Assembly: GCA_025917655.1 (NCBI GenBank)
Contig: CP084611.1
Coordinates: 1,612,001 to 1,676,000 of the forward strand
DNA length: 64,000 bases
Direction: 5' to 3'
Origin: Chlorella sorokiniana
Taxonomy: Eukaryota; Chlorophyta; Trebouxiophyceae; Chlorellales; Chlorellaceae
Shown here: in pieces, positions 53,029 to 64,000 of the stretch
How the letters are laid out: the number at the start of each line of letters is the position of its first letter
Numbering within the stretch: position 1 is the first letter of the stretch
Translations under genes and position numbers: made by a program
Notes under the pieces: generated by a model
Databases searched by the model: none
Told to the model about the DNA's origin: nothing
The model's input: only the letters and a program-made list of their open reading frames with translations

Positions 53029-54640
53029 CTGCAGCGGCAGCAGGCAGTGACCGCCAAGGCGGCGCTCGGGGCTCCTCCATCACTCTGCCCGCACAACGCC
53101 CACATCTGCTGCTCGCACCACCCGCTCGTTCAGCGTGTAGCCGCGCTGCAGGTCACAATGCATGAGTGGGCCAGCATTTGAGGCGGCCTGATGGGCAATT
53201 GCCAGGGCTGTTGCCAGGCTATGTGCAACATGACCCCATAACCTGATCTTTGAACCACCGTGGTGCCCAGCCCCCGCCCACCTTCACCACCACCGCAATA
53301 GTGCCTGGCTCCTTGGTGGCATCCGGCACCTCAAACAGAGCATTGTGCAGGTTGGGGTCAAACACGTCGCCCAGCGGATCGTAGCGCGTCACGCCCTCAC
53401 GCGCCAAAACCTGAGGGGGGCGCAGGCAGCGAGTTGCAGGTTGGGCAGAGCTGCTCTCGGCATACGCAACGGGGCCTGCGCAGCAGCATGCCCGCCCAGC
53501 TGTGCTTCTGCTGGTTGTGAAGACACCATTCAGGCTGTGCCGCTCCGTGCCCGCCACTTGCAACCCCGCTCTGCAACGGCCACGGTCGGCCCCCCTGCTC
53601 CCTCTCTCACCTTCAACAGCACGGTGTCGGTCATGAGCACGCCCTCACGCAGGCTGCGCAGCAGCTTGAGCGCGCGTTCGCGGTCTATCTCGCTGCCGTC
53701 CTGCACGTCCTCGGGGGCACGCTGCCCGCCGCGCGCTCCAGGTTGTCGGCCACCTCCAGCAGGTTCTTCACCAGGCCCTGCGCAGGCGGGTGAGGGGCAC
53801 AAAGGTGATGGCGCGGCGCACGGGCATGGGCAACAGGTGCATGCCGAAGCAAACGGCACACTGCAAGCACGAGTGCGGGCCAGCAGAACCCAGGGCCCAC
53901 CTGCACAGCAAACTGCTTAGTCTCCGCAGTGGTGCGCGCCGTGCGCTCCCGCAAATTCTCCATGTCCGCCAGTGTGCGCAGCAGCTTGTCTTTGAGGTCC
54001 TCCGCCTGGGTGAGAGGATGGGTTGGCCAGGGGAGGCGGCCAGGCACCATAATCAGCAGCACCGCAGAGGCCAGTACGCAGCCACAGTGTGCGTGGCGGG
54101 ACAAGTCGCGTAATTCATGCAGGTGGCCTTGAGTGTATTTGCCTGTATGCCAGCCAACAAGGCACTACTGAGAAGAGGCAAGATTATTCACCCGTTTCCG
54201 CTCGCCGTCCAGCGCCTCCTTTGCCTCTTGGTAAGCCTGCACCAGCTGCTCTGGGCTCATTTCTGCTGCTGAGTCGGCCTGCTGCTCTGCCTGCTGCTCC
54301 GCTTTTTGTTGCTTCCCATTAGCACCAGCCGCGCGGGCCTGCTGCTGCTCTGCAGCCTTGCCGTCAGCATCTGCTGCAGTGCTCTGCGCGCTCGAGGTGG
54401 CAAACCCAAACTGCCTACCGCTGCTCCTGCTTCCCGTTGAGAACAGGGCGGTGGAGGCCGGCGCCTGTGTCACAGCATAAGTCTCGTGAAAATTTTCCGC
54501 AGACCGGCATGGGACAGTAATGCGACTGAACAACCACTCACCGTGGCCCGGTGCATGCTGGACCTGAATGCGAGCAGTGATGTCGCTACCAAGGGCTCTG
54601 CACAGCGTGCCAGAGCCTGCAGGGCGCTAACAGGTGTCAT
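52921..54640 (-). CDS. MGE1: Mitochondrial GrpE nucleotide-exchange factor with two alternative last exons
   Basis: Releases ADP from mitochondrial Hsp70. ATG 54640 gives MTPVSALQALARCAEPLVAT, an Arg/Ala/Ser presequence; its exon ends ACG|GTGAGT, joined via a CACAG acceptor to APASTALFSTGSRSSGRQFG. Next come an Ala/Gln-rich linker, MSPEQLVQAYQEAKEALDGE, the long dimer helix (LKDKLLRTLADMENLRERTA), LVKNLLEVADNLERA, RALKLLRSLREGVLMTDTVL and the beta-domain LAREGVTRYDPLGDVFDPNL, HNALFEVPDATKEPGTIAVV. That exon ends VVVK at 53282. Two terminal exons can follow in the same phase: 53145-53080 and 53028-52921, each encoding the closing GYxLNxRVVRAAxVGV strand. A mitochondrial rather than plastid location is inferred from the presequence. 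It is head to head with SF3B3. Confidence 0.93.
53080..53145 (-). other. GrpE proximal terminal exon (A)
   Basis: 66 bases, acceptor CTGCAG, encodes RGYTLNERVVRAADVGVVRA then E and a TGA. About 70 percent identical to the start of exon B at protein level, same phase, 51 bases upstream of it. Confidence 0.85.
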
Positions 54641-54952
54641 AGTTGCTGCGGTGATGCGTAGACTGGGAGGGTTGCAGTGAAAAGATAAGAACGTGCATCA
54701 AATGGCACGCTGCTGAATGATGCAATTGATAACAGAGCGATGGTGCAATGTGACAGCGCGCTGCCACTGCGAAACATTCTTCCTGCCTGGTTTGCATGGG
54801 CCGTTGGGAAAGTCTCCTTGGCTGAGAAGCTTAATTTTCAAGAGAAAAGGGCTTGTTTGGAGTACACAGCGCCCCAGGCCCCGAGTTTTGATGGCGCGCG
54901 CTGCTTAAGGGCCGCTGGGCACGCTTGCTAGTGTCGTCACCCTTGCGGCAGC
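54641..54952. promoter_or_regulatory. Bidirectional promoter, GrpE / SF3B3
   Basis: 312 bp between the two start codons, pointing away from each other. Locally AT-richer, as other promoters here. No TATA box or heat-shock element array is evident to me. Confidence 0.5.
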
Positions 54953-57900
54953 ATGCACTTGTACAACTTGACGCTCAGCCGGCCCAGCGCCATCACAGTG
55001 AGCAGTGCTGCATCTCTTCGATCGCCCCTCGGCAGCCTGCTTTCAGACCTTCAAGCAGCGTATTGTACACAGATGGCAGAGGGCAGAGCAGCCCTGGCTC
55101 CGTACCCAGTGACTGTCGCCTGCTGCGCAGAGCGCCGCCTGCCTGCTGCCTGCCTGCTGCCTGCTCAGGCCGCTCCCCTTGTGTTGGGTTGCCCGGCTGC
55201 AGTGCGCCATTTACGGCAACTTTTCGGCGCCCAAGGTGCATGAGATTGTGGTGTCACGGGGCAAGGTGCTGGAGCTGCTGCGGCCAGATGAGTCGGGCAA
55301 GGTGCAGGTCATCCACAGCACCGAGGTGTTTGGCGCCATTCGCTCCCTCTCGCCCTTCAGGCACGCACGGACAGCCGCGGGGCTGCCGCTGCTGTGGATG
55401 TCAGGCTGGCGGTCTGGGCAGCTGCGGCACCATCCTGGCCAGGCCGGCTTTGCTGTCCAGTCGGTCTGCTCAGCGATGGCGGCAGCGCACACCCGCTGCT
55501 CTGCTCCGCTCTGCTGCCCTGCTCACTCGCCGTGCCGCTGTCCTCTGCCCTCCAGGTTCCCGGGCTCCCTGCAGGACTATGTGATCTGTGGGTCGGACTC
55601 TGGTCGCATCGTCATCCTGCTGTACAGCAAGGAAAAGAACTGCTTCACCCGCGTCCACCAGGAGACGTTTGGCAAGTCGGGGTGCAGGTGCGGCGGCGCA
55701 AGCCCGGGGGGGGGGTACAGCCACCAAAATTGCTGAGCTGACGAGCCGGCAATGAACAGGCGTCAGGATCAGCGCGGTGCAGTCGTGATGCAGTGCCGCA
55801 TGGGCTGTAGAGGGCAGCGTGGCCTGGTGGCATGGCCTCCACGGTTGCTGCCTGCTTGTATCTCCTCCCCCCTCCCCAGGCGCATCGTGCCGGGCGAGTA
55901 CATTGCGGTGGACCCCAAGGGCGCGCCACCATGATCGCCGCCACCGAAAAGACCAAGTTTGTGTATGTGCTCAACCGCGACAACGACGCGCGCCTCACCA
56001 TCTCCTCCCCCTGGAGGCCCACAAGGGCTCGGTGCTCTGCTACGCAATCACGGGCCTTGACATGGGCTTTGACAACCCAGTCTTTGCCGCCATCGAGCTG
56101 GACTACTCCGAGGCGGATGCGGTGGGCCGCCTGTGCTGCTTTTGTTTCTGTCTCTGGGAGGGGGGAGAGGGGCGGGCGCGGGGGGTGGGGGTGGGTGGGG
56201 GGATGGCAGGGCGGCGGTAGTGCACGAAGCACCCCGGTGGGCTGGCTGCAAGCGAAGTGCAGTTATGCGGGTGCGGTCAGACAGTTGGCCCTCGCAGGTG
56301 GGATTGTGTGCCCGGTCAGTGAGCGTTCTTCGGCCCAAAGCCTGTGATGGTCAGTGCACATTCTCGGTGTGGCTGTTGCTCGCACAGCGGGCAGCTCACC
56401 TGGCCCGCTGCTTGCTGACCTCGCCCGCTGCTTGCACCTCCCCCTCCCTCCCCCGGGCAGGACCCCACGGGCGAGGCTGCCAGCGAGGCGCAGAAGCAGC
56501 TGACCCTGTACGAGCTGGACCTGGGCCTCAACCACGTGGTGCGCAAGCACAGCGAGCCCGTGGACAACGGAGCCAACCTGCTGATACCCGTGCCGGGGCG
56601 GGCGACGGGCCAGGTGCGGCACCGCCTGGCCTGCAGCTGGCCAGCGGGGTGGCGATGGGGGAGGGCGTGGGGTGGGCCAGCAGCGCTTCTGGGCTGCTCT
56701 GCAGCGAGTGACGCCTACAGTGAGCAGCATCAGCCGCAGCTCATCATGTGCGCTTCGCCTCCATCTTCCCTCCTTTCCTTGTCCCCGCAGGCGGCGTGAT
56801 TGTGTGCGCCGAGAACTTCTTGATTTACAGGAACCTGGAGCACCCCGAGGTGCGGGCGGTGATCCCGCGGCGCACAGCGCTGTCCCGGGAGCGCGGCGTG
56901 CTGATCACCGCCTTCACCACCTTCCGCCAGAAGTCCAACATCTACATCTTTGTACAGGTGAGGCAGGCGGGCGGGTGGGGCCCTTGAAGGACGGTGGGGT
57001 GCGGCCCTTGGACGGCTGCTGTTGCAGCCGCTGGGCGCCGATGGCAGCACGGGCCCAAATGCATCGGCCGCGCTGTGCATGATTGCATGTTGCCTGCCTC
57101 CCCTCCCTGTGGCAGAGCGAGTACGGCGACATGTACCGCGTCACGCTGGACTACGAGGGGGAGCTTGTCAGGGGTGGGTGCCTGGGGACAGCGCGCGGCC
57201 GCGCATGCGGAGGGCAGGCACGCCCAGCCACGCCGCTTCGCAGTTGGCTGCATCGTCGCTCCCCCGCCCACTGCCCCCACCCTTGCACTCTTCACCGCGT
57301 GCAGAGCTGCGGGTCAAGTACTTTGACACCATTGCGCCGTGCAACTCCATCTGCCTCATGCGCAAGGGCTTCCTGTTTGCCGCCTCCGAGTTTGGTGACC
57401 ACGCGCTCTACCAGTTCTCGGTGGGTCAGGCTTACGCGTTCTCATGCAGCCTGCACCCCACATGCAAGCCCAGCAGCCCCCACCCGCACTTGCCCCCTTC
57501 TCTCTCACACACAAACACAAACACACGACTCGCACCCCCACCCGCGCCGCAGTCCTTGGGCGACGACGACGACGAGGGCGTGGAGAGCAGCAGCTCGACG
57601 CTGATGGAGACGGAGGAGGGGTACCAGCCCGTGTTCTTCGACCCCCGCCCGCTGCGCAACCTGGAGCCCCTGGACCGCCTGGACAGCCTGGCGGCGGTGC
57701 TGGACATGAAGGTGGCCAACCTGGCGGGGGAGGAGATCCCGCAGATCTACGCCGCGTGCGGCCGGGGCGCGCGCTCCTCGCTGCGTGTGTTGCGCCCGGG
57801 CCTGGCGGTGACGGAGATGGCGGTGTCGCCGCTGCCGGGCAACCCCACCGCGGTGTGGACCATCAAGCGCTCGGTGGGCGATGAGTTTGATGCGTTCATC

Positions 57901-60900
57901 GTGGTGTCTTTCTCCAACGCCACCCTGGTGCTCAGGTGTGGAGGGGTTGGTGGTGGTGGTGGTGTGGGTGTGGGGTGGGGTGCGAGGGGGAAGGGCTGCT
58001 GCTGTTCATGCGAACACATCAACCAACATTGGATGCGTATGCACAGGGCGCAGCAGAGGTCACCTGGGCGTGAACGTGGTTGTGGCCAGGCTTTGTAACC
58101 CCCCACCCCCACCCCCGGCAGCATCGGCGAGACCGTGGAGGAGGTGAACGACAGCGGCTTCAACGGCAACGTGCCCACGCTGCGCTGCCAGCTGCTGGCG
58201 GACGACTCCATGCTGCAGGTGCGCCGCCCGCCCGCCCGCCACCCCGCCAGGGCTGCGCATTCCCTGCGCCTGCACCCTGCTTGGCAGCATTCACCCGTTG
58301 TTTTGTGCATGTTTTATGTATGTATCACGAGTGCTGCACTCATCTGCTCCTCCCCACCCCCTATGCCCCACCCACCCACCCACCCAGGTGTACCCCAACG
58401 GGCTGCGGCACATCCGCCCCGACCGCCGCATCAACGAGTGGCGGGCGCCGGGCGCAAGACCATCGCGCGCGCCACCACCAACGAGCGCCAGGTGGCCATC
58501 GCGCTGACCGGCGGCGAGGTGCTCTACTTTGAGCTCAACCCGCAGGTGGGTGGATGGGCGTGAGGGGGTGCTGTGTGTGCGGGGGGGGGCAGCGGGGCCG
58601 GAGGAGGGGGCGCAGGCAGGCTGCAGTTGCCTGAACCCCGTGCCCCCGTGCTCTGTTCTGGGCCTGCTGCTGGAGCCTCCTGGGACACACACACCCTCCC
58701 CCCCGTGGGCGTGCAGGGCATGCTGGTGGAGAGCGAGAAGCGGGAGCTGGGCGGGGACGTGGCCAGCCTGGACGTGGCCCCCGTGCCCGAGGGGCGCACG
58801 CGCTGCCCCTTCCTGGCGGTGGGCATGTACGACGGCACCATGCGCCTCCTCTCCCTCGCCCCCGACTCCACCCTCAAGGTGCTGGCGACGCAGGTGAGCC
58901 AGGGGAGGCGGGCGGGGGCAGCTGGCAGGGTGTTGCAACGACGGCGACCCGATCGCAGGGTGCTGCCCCACCCCAACCGCCGACCCCCTCCCCTGGCACC
59001 CCCCGCAGGCCGTGGGCGCCACCCCCGAGAGCGTGCTGCTGCTGGACTCGCCGCAGAGCGGGCGGGAGGGCACCGACGAGGGGGCGGGGGCGGGGCGCTC
59101 TTCCTGCAGGTGCGGCGCGGGGGGGGGAGGGGGAGCGTCGCGCCAGGCCCGCTGTGCCCGCTCCAACCGCTCTGCCGGTGCGCTGCCAGTGGGCCCCTCT
59201 AAGCCCCCCTCTGCACACACACTCGTTTCCCCTCCGTCCTCACGACGCAGGTGGGCCTGGTGAACGGCGTGCTGCTGCGCACCGAGGTCGACCGAGTCAC
59301 GGGGCAGCTGAGGTGGGGGCGCTGGGCTGGGCGCGCTGCGGGCTGCCCGCCAGCGCCTCCGGCTCCGCGTGCCGCAGCTTGGCAGGCCTGTAATGATGCC
59401 AGCCCTGTCACCACGCCTGGCCTACTTGTCGCTCACGCTCGTGCCCCACCCTGCTTGTCGCACCCCCACCCCCACCCACCCCTGCAGCGATACGCGCACG
59501 CGCTTCCTGGGCACCAAGCCGCCCAAGCTGTTTGCGGCGGCGGTGCGCGGCGAGCGCAGCATGCTGGCGCTGTCGTCGCGACCCTGGCTGGGCTACAGCG
59601 ACCAGGGCAAGTTCAACCTGGTGCCCATGAGCTACGAGGCCCTGGACTACGCGGCTGGTGGGTGCTGGCGAGGGTGGGGGCGGCACGGGGGCCAGTGCAG
59701 GCAGGCCTGCTGGGCTTGCACATGCCATAATGTGCGCCACAAGGCAGTGGCATCTGGCCAGCCTGCAGCCCAGCCGGGTGGTGCAGCAGGTACGGCTGGG
59801 CAAGCAGCCTTGAAGGGCGTTGACGTGCGTGCGCTCCTCGTCTGCTGCAGTCTCGCCTTTCAGCTGCCCAAGGGTCCTTTTATTTTGCGCCGCCCCCTTC
59901 CCCCCTCCCTCGGCAGGCTTCTGCTCCGAGCAGGTGCCTGAAGGGTTTGTGGCGGTGGCGCGCAACACGCTGCGCGTCATCACACTGGAGCGCCTCGGCG
60001 AGTTCTTCAACCAGCAGACGCTGCGCCTGCGCTACACGCCACGCAAGTTCGTCATACACCCTGGTGAGGCGTCAGCGCGCTGGGCCTGGAAGGGCACTCC
60101 TGTTCCCGGTCCAAATGCGCCGGGCGCCCCTACCGAGCCAGAGAGCATGCCGTAGCCCTTGTGCGTCTGTATGGCCCGTGCCCTCACCGTCCAGCCCGCC
60201 GCCCCCCCCGCCTTTGTGCCCCCCCATCCCCCAGACTTCAAGGTGCTGGCCATTGCGGAGGCTGACCACGCGGCGGTGCCGCTGGCGCAACGCGAGGACC
60301 TCAAGCGCCAGGCGGCGGCAATGGAGACGGACCAGCAGGATGGCGGCGCGCCCGCAGCGCCGCGGGGCCCCGAGATGGATGAGGAGACGGCGGCGCGGGA
60401 GGAGCAGTGGGGGCGCCCAAGGGCGAGCCGGGGCAGTGGGCGTCGTGTGTGCGGTGAGCCTCCTCGCTGCCAGGCTGGCAGGCTGGGGGTGGAGTGCAGG
60501 CTCGGATCCGCCCCGACATTCTCACCACGCCTTGGACGCGGCTGGGCTGCTGGCCTGCTGTTTGGTGGCGCCTTCTTTTGCACCACCACCACCCCCCACC
60601 CCCGGGCTGCAGCATTGTGGACCCCGTGTCGCTACAGACCACGCACTGCATAGAGCTGGAGGACAACGAGGCGGCGCTCAGGTGGGGAGGAGTGTCTCGG
60701 GCCCCCTGTTCCGCTGCCCGACCGCTGCCTCACATGTCTGGCTGGCCGTGCCACCACGATGCCCACCCACGCAACCCCCCCTTCCCCCGTGCGCCGCAGC
60801 GTGTGCTTAGTAAGCTTCGATTCTCACCCCGAGCACGGCACGCTGCTGGCGGTGGGCACCGCGCAGGGGCTCAAGTTTTACCCCAAGGAGGCGCAGAGTG

Positions 60901-62762
60901 GGTGGCGGCTGCGGCTGCGCTCCGCGCCAGCATGCGACACAGCATGGCTTGCATGGCGCCCCCCTCTTACTCAGTTGCAGTGCTGGGCACCTGACGTTTT
61001 GCCGCCACTGACCCCCACCCACACCGACCCCCACACGCGCAGACGGGTTCGTGCGCTTGTACCGCTTCCTGGACGAGGGTCGCCGCATCGAGCTGGTGCA
61101 CCGCACCGCGGTGGAGGGTGTGCCTGGCGCCATGGCCGCCTTCAAGGGCCGCCTGCTGGTGGGGGTGGACAACCTGCTCAGGCTGTACGACATGGGTGAG
61201 CGGGGGCGGCGGAAGGGGGCGAGAGTGTGTGAGGTGGTGTGTGTGGTTTTGTGTGTGGCGTTGTGCGTAGCGGGAATCACCTGGCATGGCATGCGCAGCC
61301 TGAAACCCACAGCTGGCCTGCACATCCTCGGCCTCGGCCACCACAGGGGGAGCCCATACAGCCTGCACACTTTCCTGACTGGCCACCCCGCCCTGTCCCC
61401 TCCCTGCGCCCCCGGCCCCTCCCCCAGGCAAGAAGCGGATGCTGCGCAAGTGCGAGTTCCGGCGGCTGCCCACGCGGGTGGCCACGCTGCACGTGGCCGG
61501 CAGCCGCGTGTACGTCGGCGACGGCCAGGAGTCGGTCTTTTTCCTGCGGTGGGTGGCAGGGAGGGAGGCGGGAGCCGCATGCATGCCCAGCAAGCTGGCT
61601 TCGGCGGCTGCCTGTGCTTGGGCTCGCCACGTGCCTGCCCATTGCTTTCCTTGAGCCCCAGGAGAGTCACTGATCACTAGTCCCACCCCATCGCTGCCCC
61701 CGCCGCTGCAGGTACAAGAAGGGCGACAACCAGTTCTACACGTTTGCCGACGACATTGTGCCGCGCCACGTCACCGCCGCCCTGCACCTCGACTACGACA
61801 CGCTGGCGGGGGCAGACCGCTCGGCAACGTGTTTGTGGCGCGGCTGCCGCAGGACGTGTCGGCCCAGGTGCCTGCTGCACTGAGCGGCTGGAGGGAGGCT
61901 GCGGCAGGCTGGGGTGTGCCGGCTGAGGGCTCTCTCCTCCACGCAATGCTGAGGGCGCTGCCCGGCGAGCCACCCCCAGCTTCCTGCCTGGGCTCAGCTG
62001 CCCGCTCCATGGCCGCCTGGCGCAGGTTGAGGGCGACCCCACCCGGCAAGTACTCCAGCGAGACCGGGGTGCTGGGCGGGCGCCCAACAAGCTGCGCATC
62101 ACAAACAACTTCCACGTGAGGGGGCTGTGCAAGGCTTGGCCGGGAGTCGCCGCGTGCCAGCCTGCAGTCGCCATGCTGCTTGTCGGGCCCAGCCCTCACT
62201 TCACCCTGGCTCCTGCTGCGTATCCCCCCTTGCTCGCAGGTGGGCGACACGGTGACGGCGCTGCAGCGAGCGGTGCTGCAGCCGGGCGGGCGCGAGCTGA
62301 TTGTGTACGGCACGCTGGGCGGCGCTGTGGGCGTGCTGTACCCCTTCACCTCCCGCGAGGACGCCGACTTCTTCCAGCACCTGGAGATGCACATGCGGCA
62401 GGAGCACCCCCCTGCTGGGCAGGGACCACCTGGCGTACAGGTGGGTGTGTGGTGGGTGGGACTGGGTGTAGATCGCTCGATCTGCCCTGCCTGCAGCTGT
62501 GACGCGCTGGGCTACCAAGAGGGAGGGTGCTACCCTGCAGCCCACGCGTGGAGTCAAGTGGTCCCCCTCCCTGCCCCCCCCGCCCCCACCCTCCTACTTC
62601 AGGTCCGCCTACTTCCCCCTCAAGGACGTGGCCGACGGCGACCTGTGCGAGCAGTTCCCGCAGCTGCCCGCCGACAAGCAGCGCGCGGTGGCGGAGGAAC
62701 TGGACCGCACGCCGGGAGAGGTGCTGAAGAAGCTGGAGGATATTCGCAACAAGCTGGTGTGA
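54953..62762 (+). CDS. SF3B3: Splicing factor 3b subunit 3 (SF3B3 / SAP130)
   Basis: Beta-propeller scaffold of the SF3b part of U2 snRNP, used in branch-site recognition. ATG 54953 opens [15 protein letters not shown] (54953-54997, GTGAGC donor); the next exon is [35 protein letters not shown]. About 24 exons follow the human protein end to end: [243 protein letters not shown]. It ends [20 protein letters not shown] at 62762. Expected length is about 1,200 residues. A few one-base slips occur (near 55930, 56010, 58450, 60400, 62080). Confidence 0.96.
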
Positions 62763-62990
62763 CGGGCTGGGCGGGCGGATGAGCAAGCCGGCGGCACCGG
62801 ACAGGCAGGAAGGTCGGCCTGCTGTTCTGACCGACAGGGCCAGCGCCTGGCTTCCTGGGCTTGCCTTGCGACTGGGCTTTCAGGCGGGCTGTGCAACAGC
62901 CTGATACGCAGCAGTCAGCTGCTCACCGCCTGGGCTGCAGTTCGATACTTGTGGTTGGCCTATCAGCGGCAGGGGTGTTGTCTCGCCTAG

Positions 62991-63392
62991 TCATCCTCCT
63001 TTGCCGTCCAGCCTCTGCGCCGCTGCCATGTCGCTCGGGAAGGGGCTGTTCATCTGTTGCACCTGCGACGATGTCACATGAACGGTTCCTTGAGGACAAA
63101 AACCATCGGTGCATGCTTCAACAGTAATCCTATTACCCGAAGATGCTTGGCTGCGTGCGGGTCCAGGTTCGCCACCTCCAGCCTGTAAGCGCGCCACGAA
63201 TGACTGGCGAGGAGGTAGCGGATCTGTGTTGGCAGCTGACATCAGTGCCACCACAAGGGCGATGCCCACAAACAACAGGGGGCCTGCATTCTCGACGAGG
63301 CATTCCCACAGGCCCTCAATAGCGCCTGCAGCCATTGCCGCCAGGACCACGACTGCCAGCGCGCCAACCCCTCGAAGCGATCTGCCTACCAT
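62991..63392 (-). CDS. Small protein with two membrane helices, uncharacterised
   Basis: ATG 63392 gives MVGRSLRGVGALAVVVLAAM, AAGAIEGLWECLVENAGPLL, FVGIALVVALMSAANTD: two hydrophobic helices joined by a short loop. A soluble tail follows with CTDGFCPQGTVHVTSSQVQQ, containing a Cys-x4-Cys pair, and the stop at 62991. About 133 residues in one open frame with no intron needed. The frame extends upstream to 63563, but that part is basic with no ATG support. No family recognised. Tail to tail with SF3B3. Confidence 0.5.
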   Translation of the reverse strand: MVGRSLRGVGALAVVVLAAMAAGAIEGLWECLVENAGPLLFVGIALVVALMSAANTDPLPPRQSFVARLQAGGGEPGPARSQASSGNRITVEACTDGFCPQGTVHVTSSQVQQMNSPFPSDMAAAQRLDGKGG

Positions 63393-63750
63393 TCCATGCC
63401 CTTGACGATCTGCAGAGGGACATGGCAAAGGGCAACGCTTCAACAACGAAAAGCGCGTTATTGAAGGGTTGCGGCGCAGGCGCCGCAATTTCTTGAACCG
63501 TGCAGAGTTTGCCTGCATCGGCAAACTGGACGTTTTCAGAACCTGTCCAAGGCTCTCGTTCACCGGCAGCCTTTCGGGGAAAGAGAGCTGGTCTCGCCCA
63601 ATGCTTGCTTATAACCAGAGACTGATGGTTTTTGTTCATTTGAAAAACAAACGACCAACGGATCACACTCGAGCAGCCGTTTTACAAAAAGTGGTTGACG
63701 TGGCACCACTGATGCTTTAGGTGCAGGTCGTGGTGTCCTGGCTGGAGGGC
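63393..63750. other. Intergenic region
   Basis: 358 bp between two minus-strand genes, AT-richer than the genes; probable promoter of the two-helix protein. No gene seen. Confidence 0.4.
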
Positions 63751-64000
63751 TCATTCCCGCTTGGTCTTCTTCGTCAGGTTGACCGCCATGAGTGCCATGG
63801 CCAGCAAACACACACCGAGGACAGGGAGCAGGGCAATGGCCAGGGCCTTCAGGTCCTGCAGCTGGCGGAGACGGGAAGGGTGTGAGCCATGGTTCTGGCA
63901 GGCCTTTGTCAGCAGGATGCTTGCTGGGCCGCGCCGCCACTGCACCTGCGCCTGCAGGGCCGCCTTCACAGCCTCCAGCTTGTGCTGCGCATTCCTGGCC
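63751..64000 (-). CDS. C-terminal part of a tail-membrane protein (5' end outside the window)
   Basis: The last two exons are visible: 64000-63946 and 63855-63751, joined over a 90-base intron (GTGCAG donor, CTGCAG acceptor). They encode ARNAQHKLEAVKAALQAQ, DLKALAIALLPVLGVCLLAM and ALMAVNLTKKTKRE with the stop at 63751. A charged helix is followed by one hydrophobic helix and a short basic tail ending KTKRE, which fits the K-x-K-x-x ER-retrieval pattern. The rest of the gene lies beyond the window, so no family is assigned. Confidence 0.6.
   Translation of the reverse strand, partial: ARNAQHKLEAVKAALQAQVQWRRGPASILLTKACQNHGSHPSRLRQLQDLKALAIALLPVLGVCLLAMALMAVNLTKKTKRE

Noticed and set aside
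52921-53145. Duplicate GrpE terminal exon as an assembly repeat
   Set aside because: The two exons differ at many nucleotide and several amino-acid positions and have different tails, so they are not a copied read error.
1-64000. tRNA, rRNA or snRNA genes
   Set aside because: I scanned the larger intergenic stretches by eye for cloverleaf or conserved rRNA blocks and recognised none; a tRNAscan-SE and Infernal run would settle it.
1-64000. Transposons, reverse transcriptases or virus-like elements
   Set aside because: No transposase, integrase, reverse transcriptase, capsid or long terminal repeat was recognised; repeats are limited to micro- and minisatellites.

Overview
This looks like nuclear DNA of a unicellular green alga, probably a Chlorella-like trebouxiophyte. 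The class assignment is inference. The DNA is very GC-rich. Genes are split into many short exons by small GT-AG introns, and they alternate strands with little space between them. Several 3' ends carry the green-algal poly(A) signal TGTAA. The products fit a plant-type cell: the photosystem II assembly factor LPA2, an organellar RNase R (RNR1), an organellar methionine aminopeptidase, thioredoxin h and a starch-binding module. No rRNA, tRNA, CRISPR array, transposon or virus-like element was recognised.

Layout. 0-10 kb: an MFS transporter (+), a glutamine-rich protein (-) and an RsmE-type rRNA methyltransferase (+). 10-20 kb: nucleoporin NUP93 (-) and the UFM1 ligase UFL1 (-). 20-31 kb: an RRM protein (+), the ciliary doublet-microtubule protein RIB43A (-), two small orphan genes, a membrane-anchored plant-type AAA ATPase (+) and another small orphan (-). 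31-38 kb: a J-domain protein (+), methionine aminopeptidase (-), a PhzF-type isomerase (+) and LPA2 (+). 38-39.3 kb: a gene-free stretch with a palindromic minisatellite. 39-48 kb: RNR1 (-), ribosomal protein eL38 (+), thioredoxin h (-) and an AN1/C2H2 zinc-finger stress protein (+). 47.7-54.6 kb: fumarylacetoacetase (-), a sucrose-phosphatase-like HAD protein fused to a CBM25 starch-binding domain (-) and mitochondrial GrpE (-). 55-62.8 kb: splicing factor SF3B3 (+), followed by two small membrane proteins (-), the second cut by the window edge.

The genes are housekeeping functions rather than one pathway: nuclear pore, UFMylation, splicing, organelle RNA and protein maturation, tyrosine breakdown and photosystem II assembly. 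Many neighbours are head to head over 200-350 bp, so shared bidirectional promoters are likely.

Most notable: (1) GrpE has two tandem, in-phase terminal exons encoding alternative versions of the same C-terminal segment; (2) a CBM25-phosphatase fusion; (3) a RIB43A gene with both conserved ends, which implies a flagellated stage; (4) repeated one-base frame slips inside conserved exons, mostly at homopolymers, which look like base-calling errors rather than pseudogenes. Because of (4), exon-level coordinates below are approximate unless exact splice sites are given.
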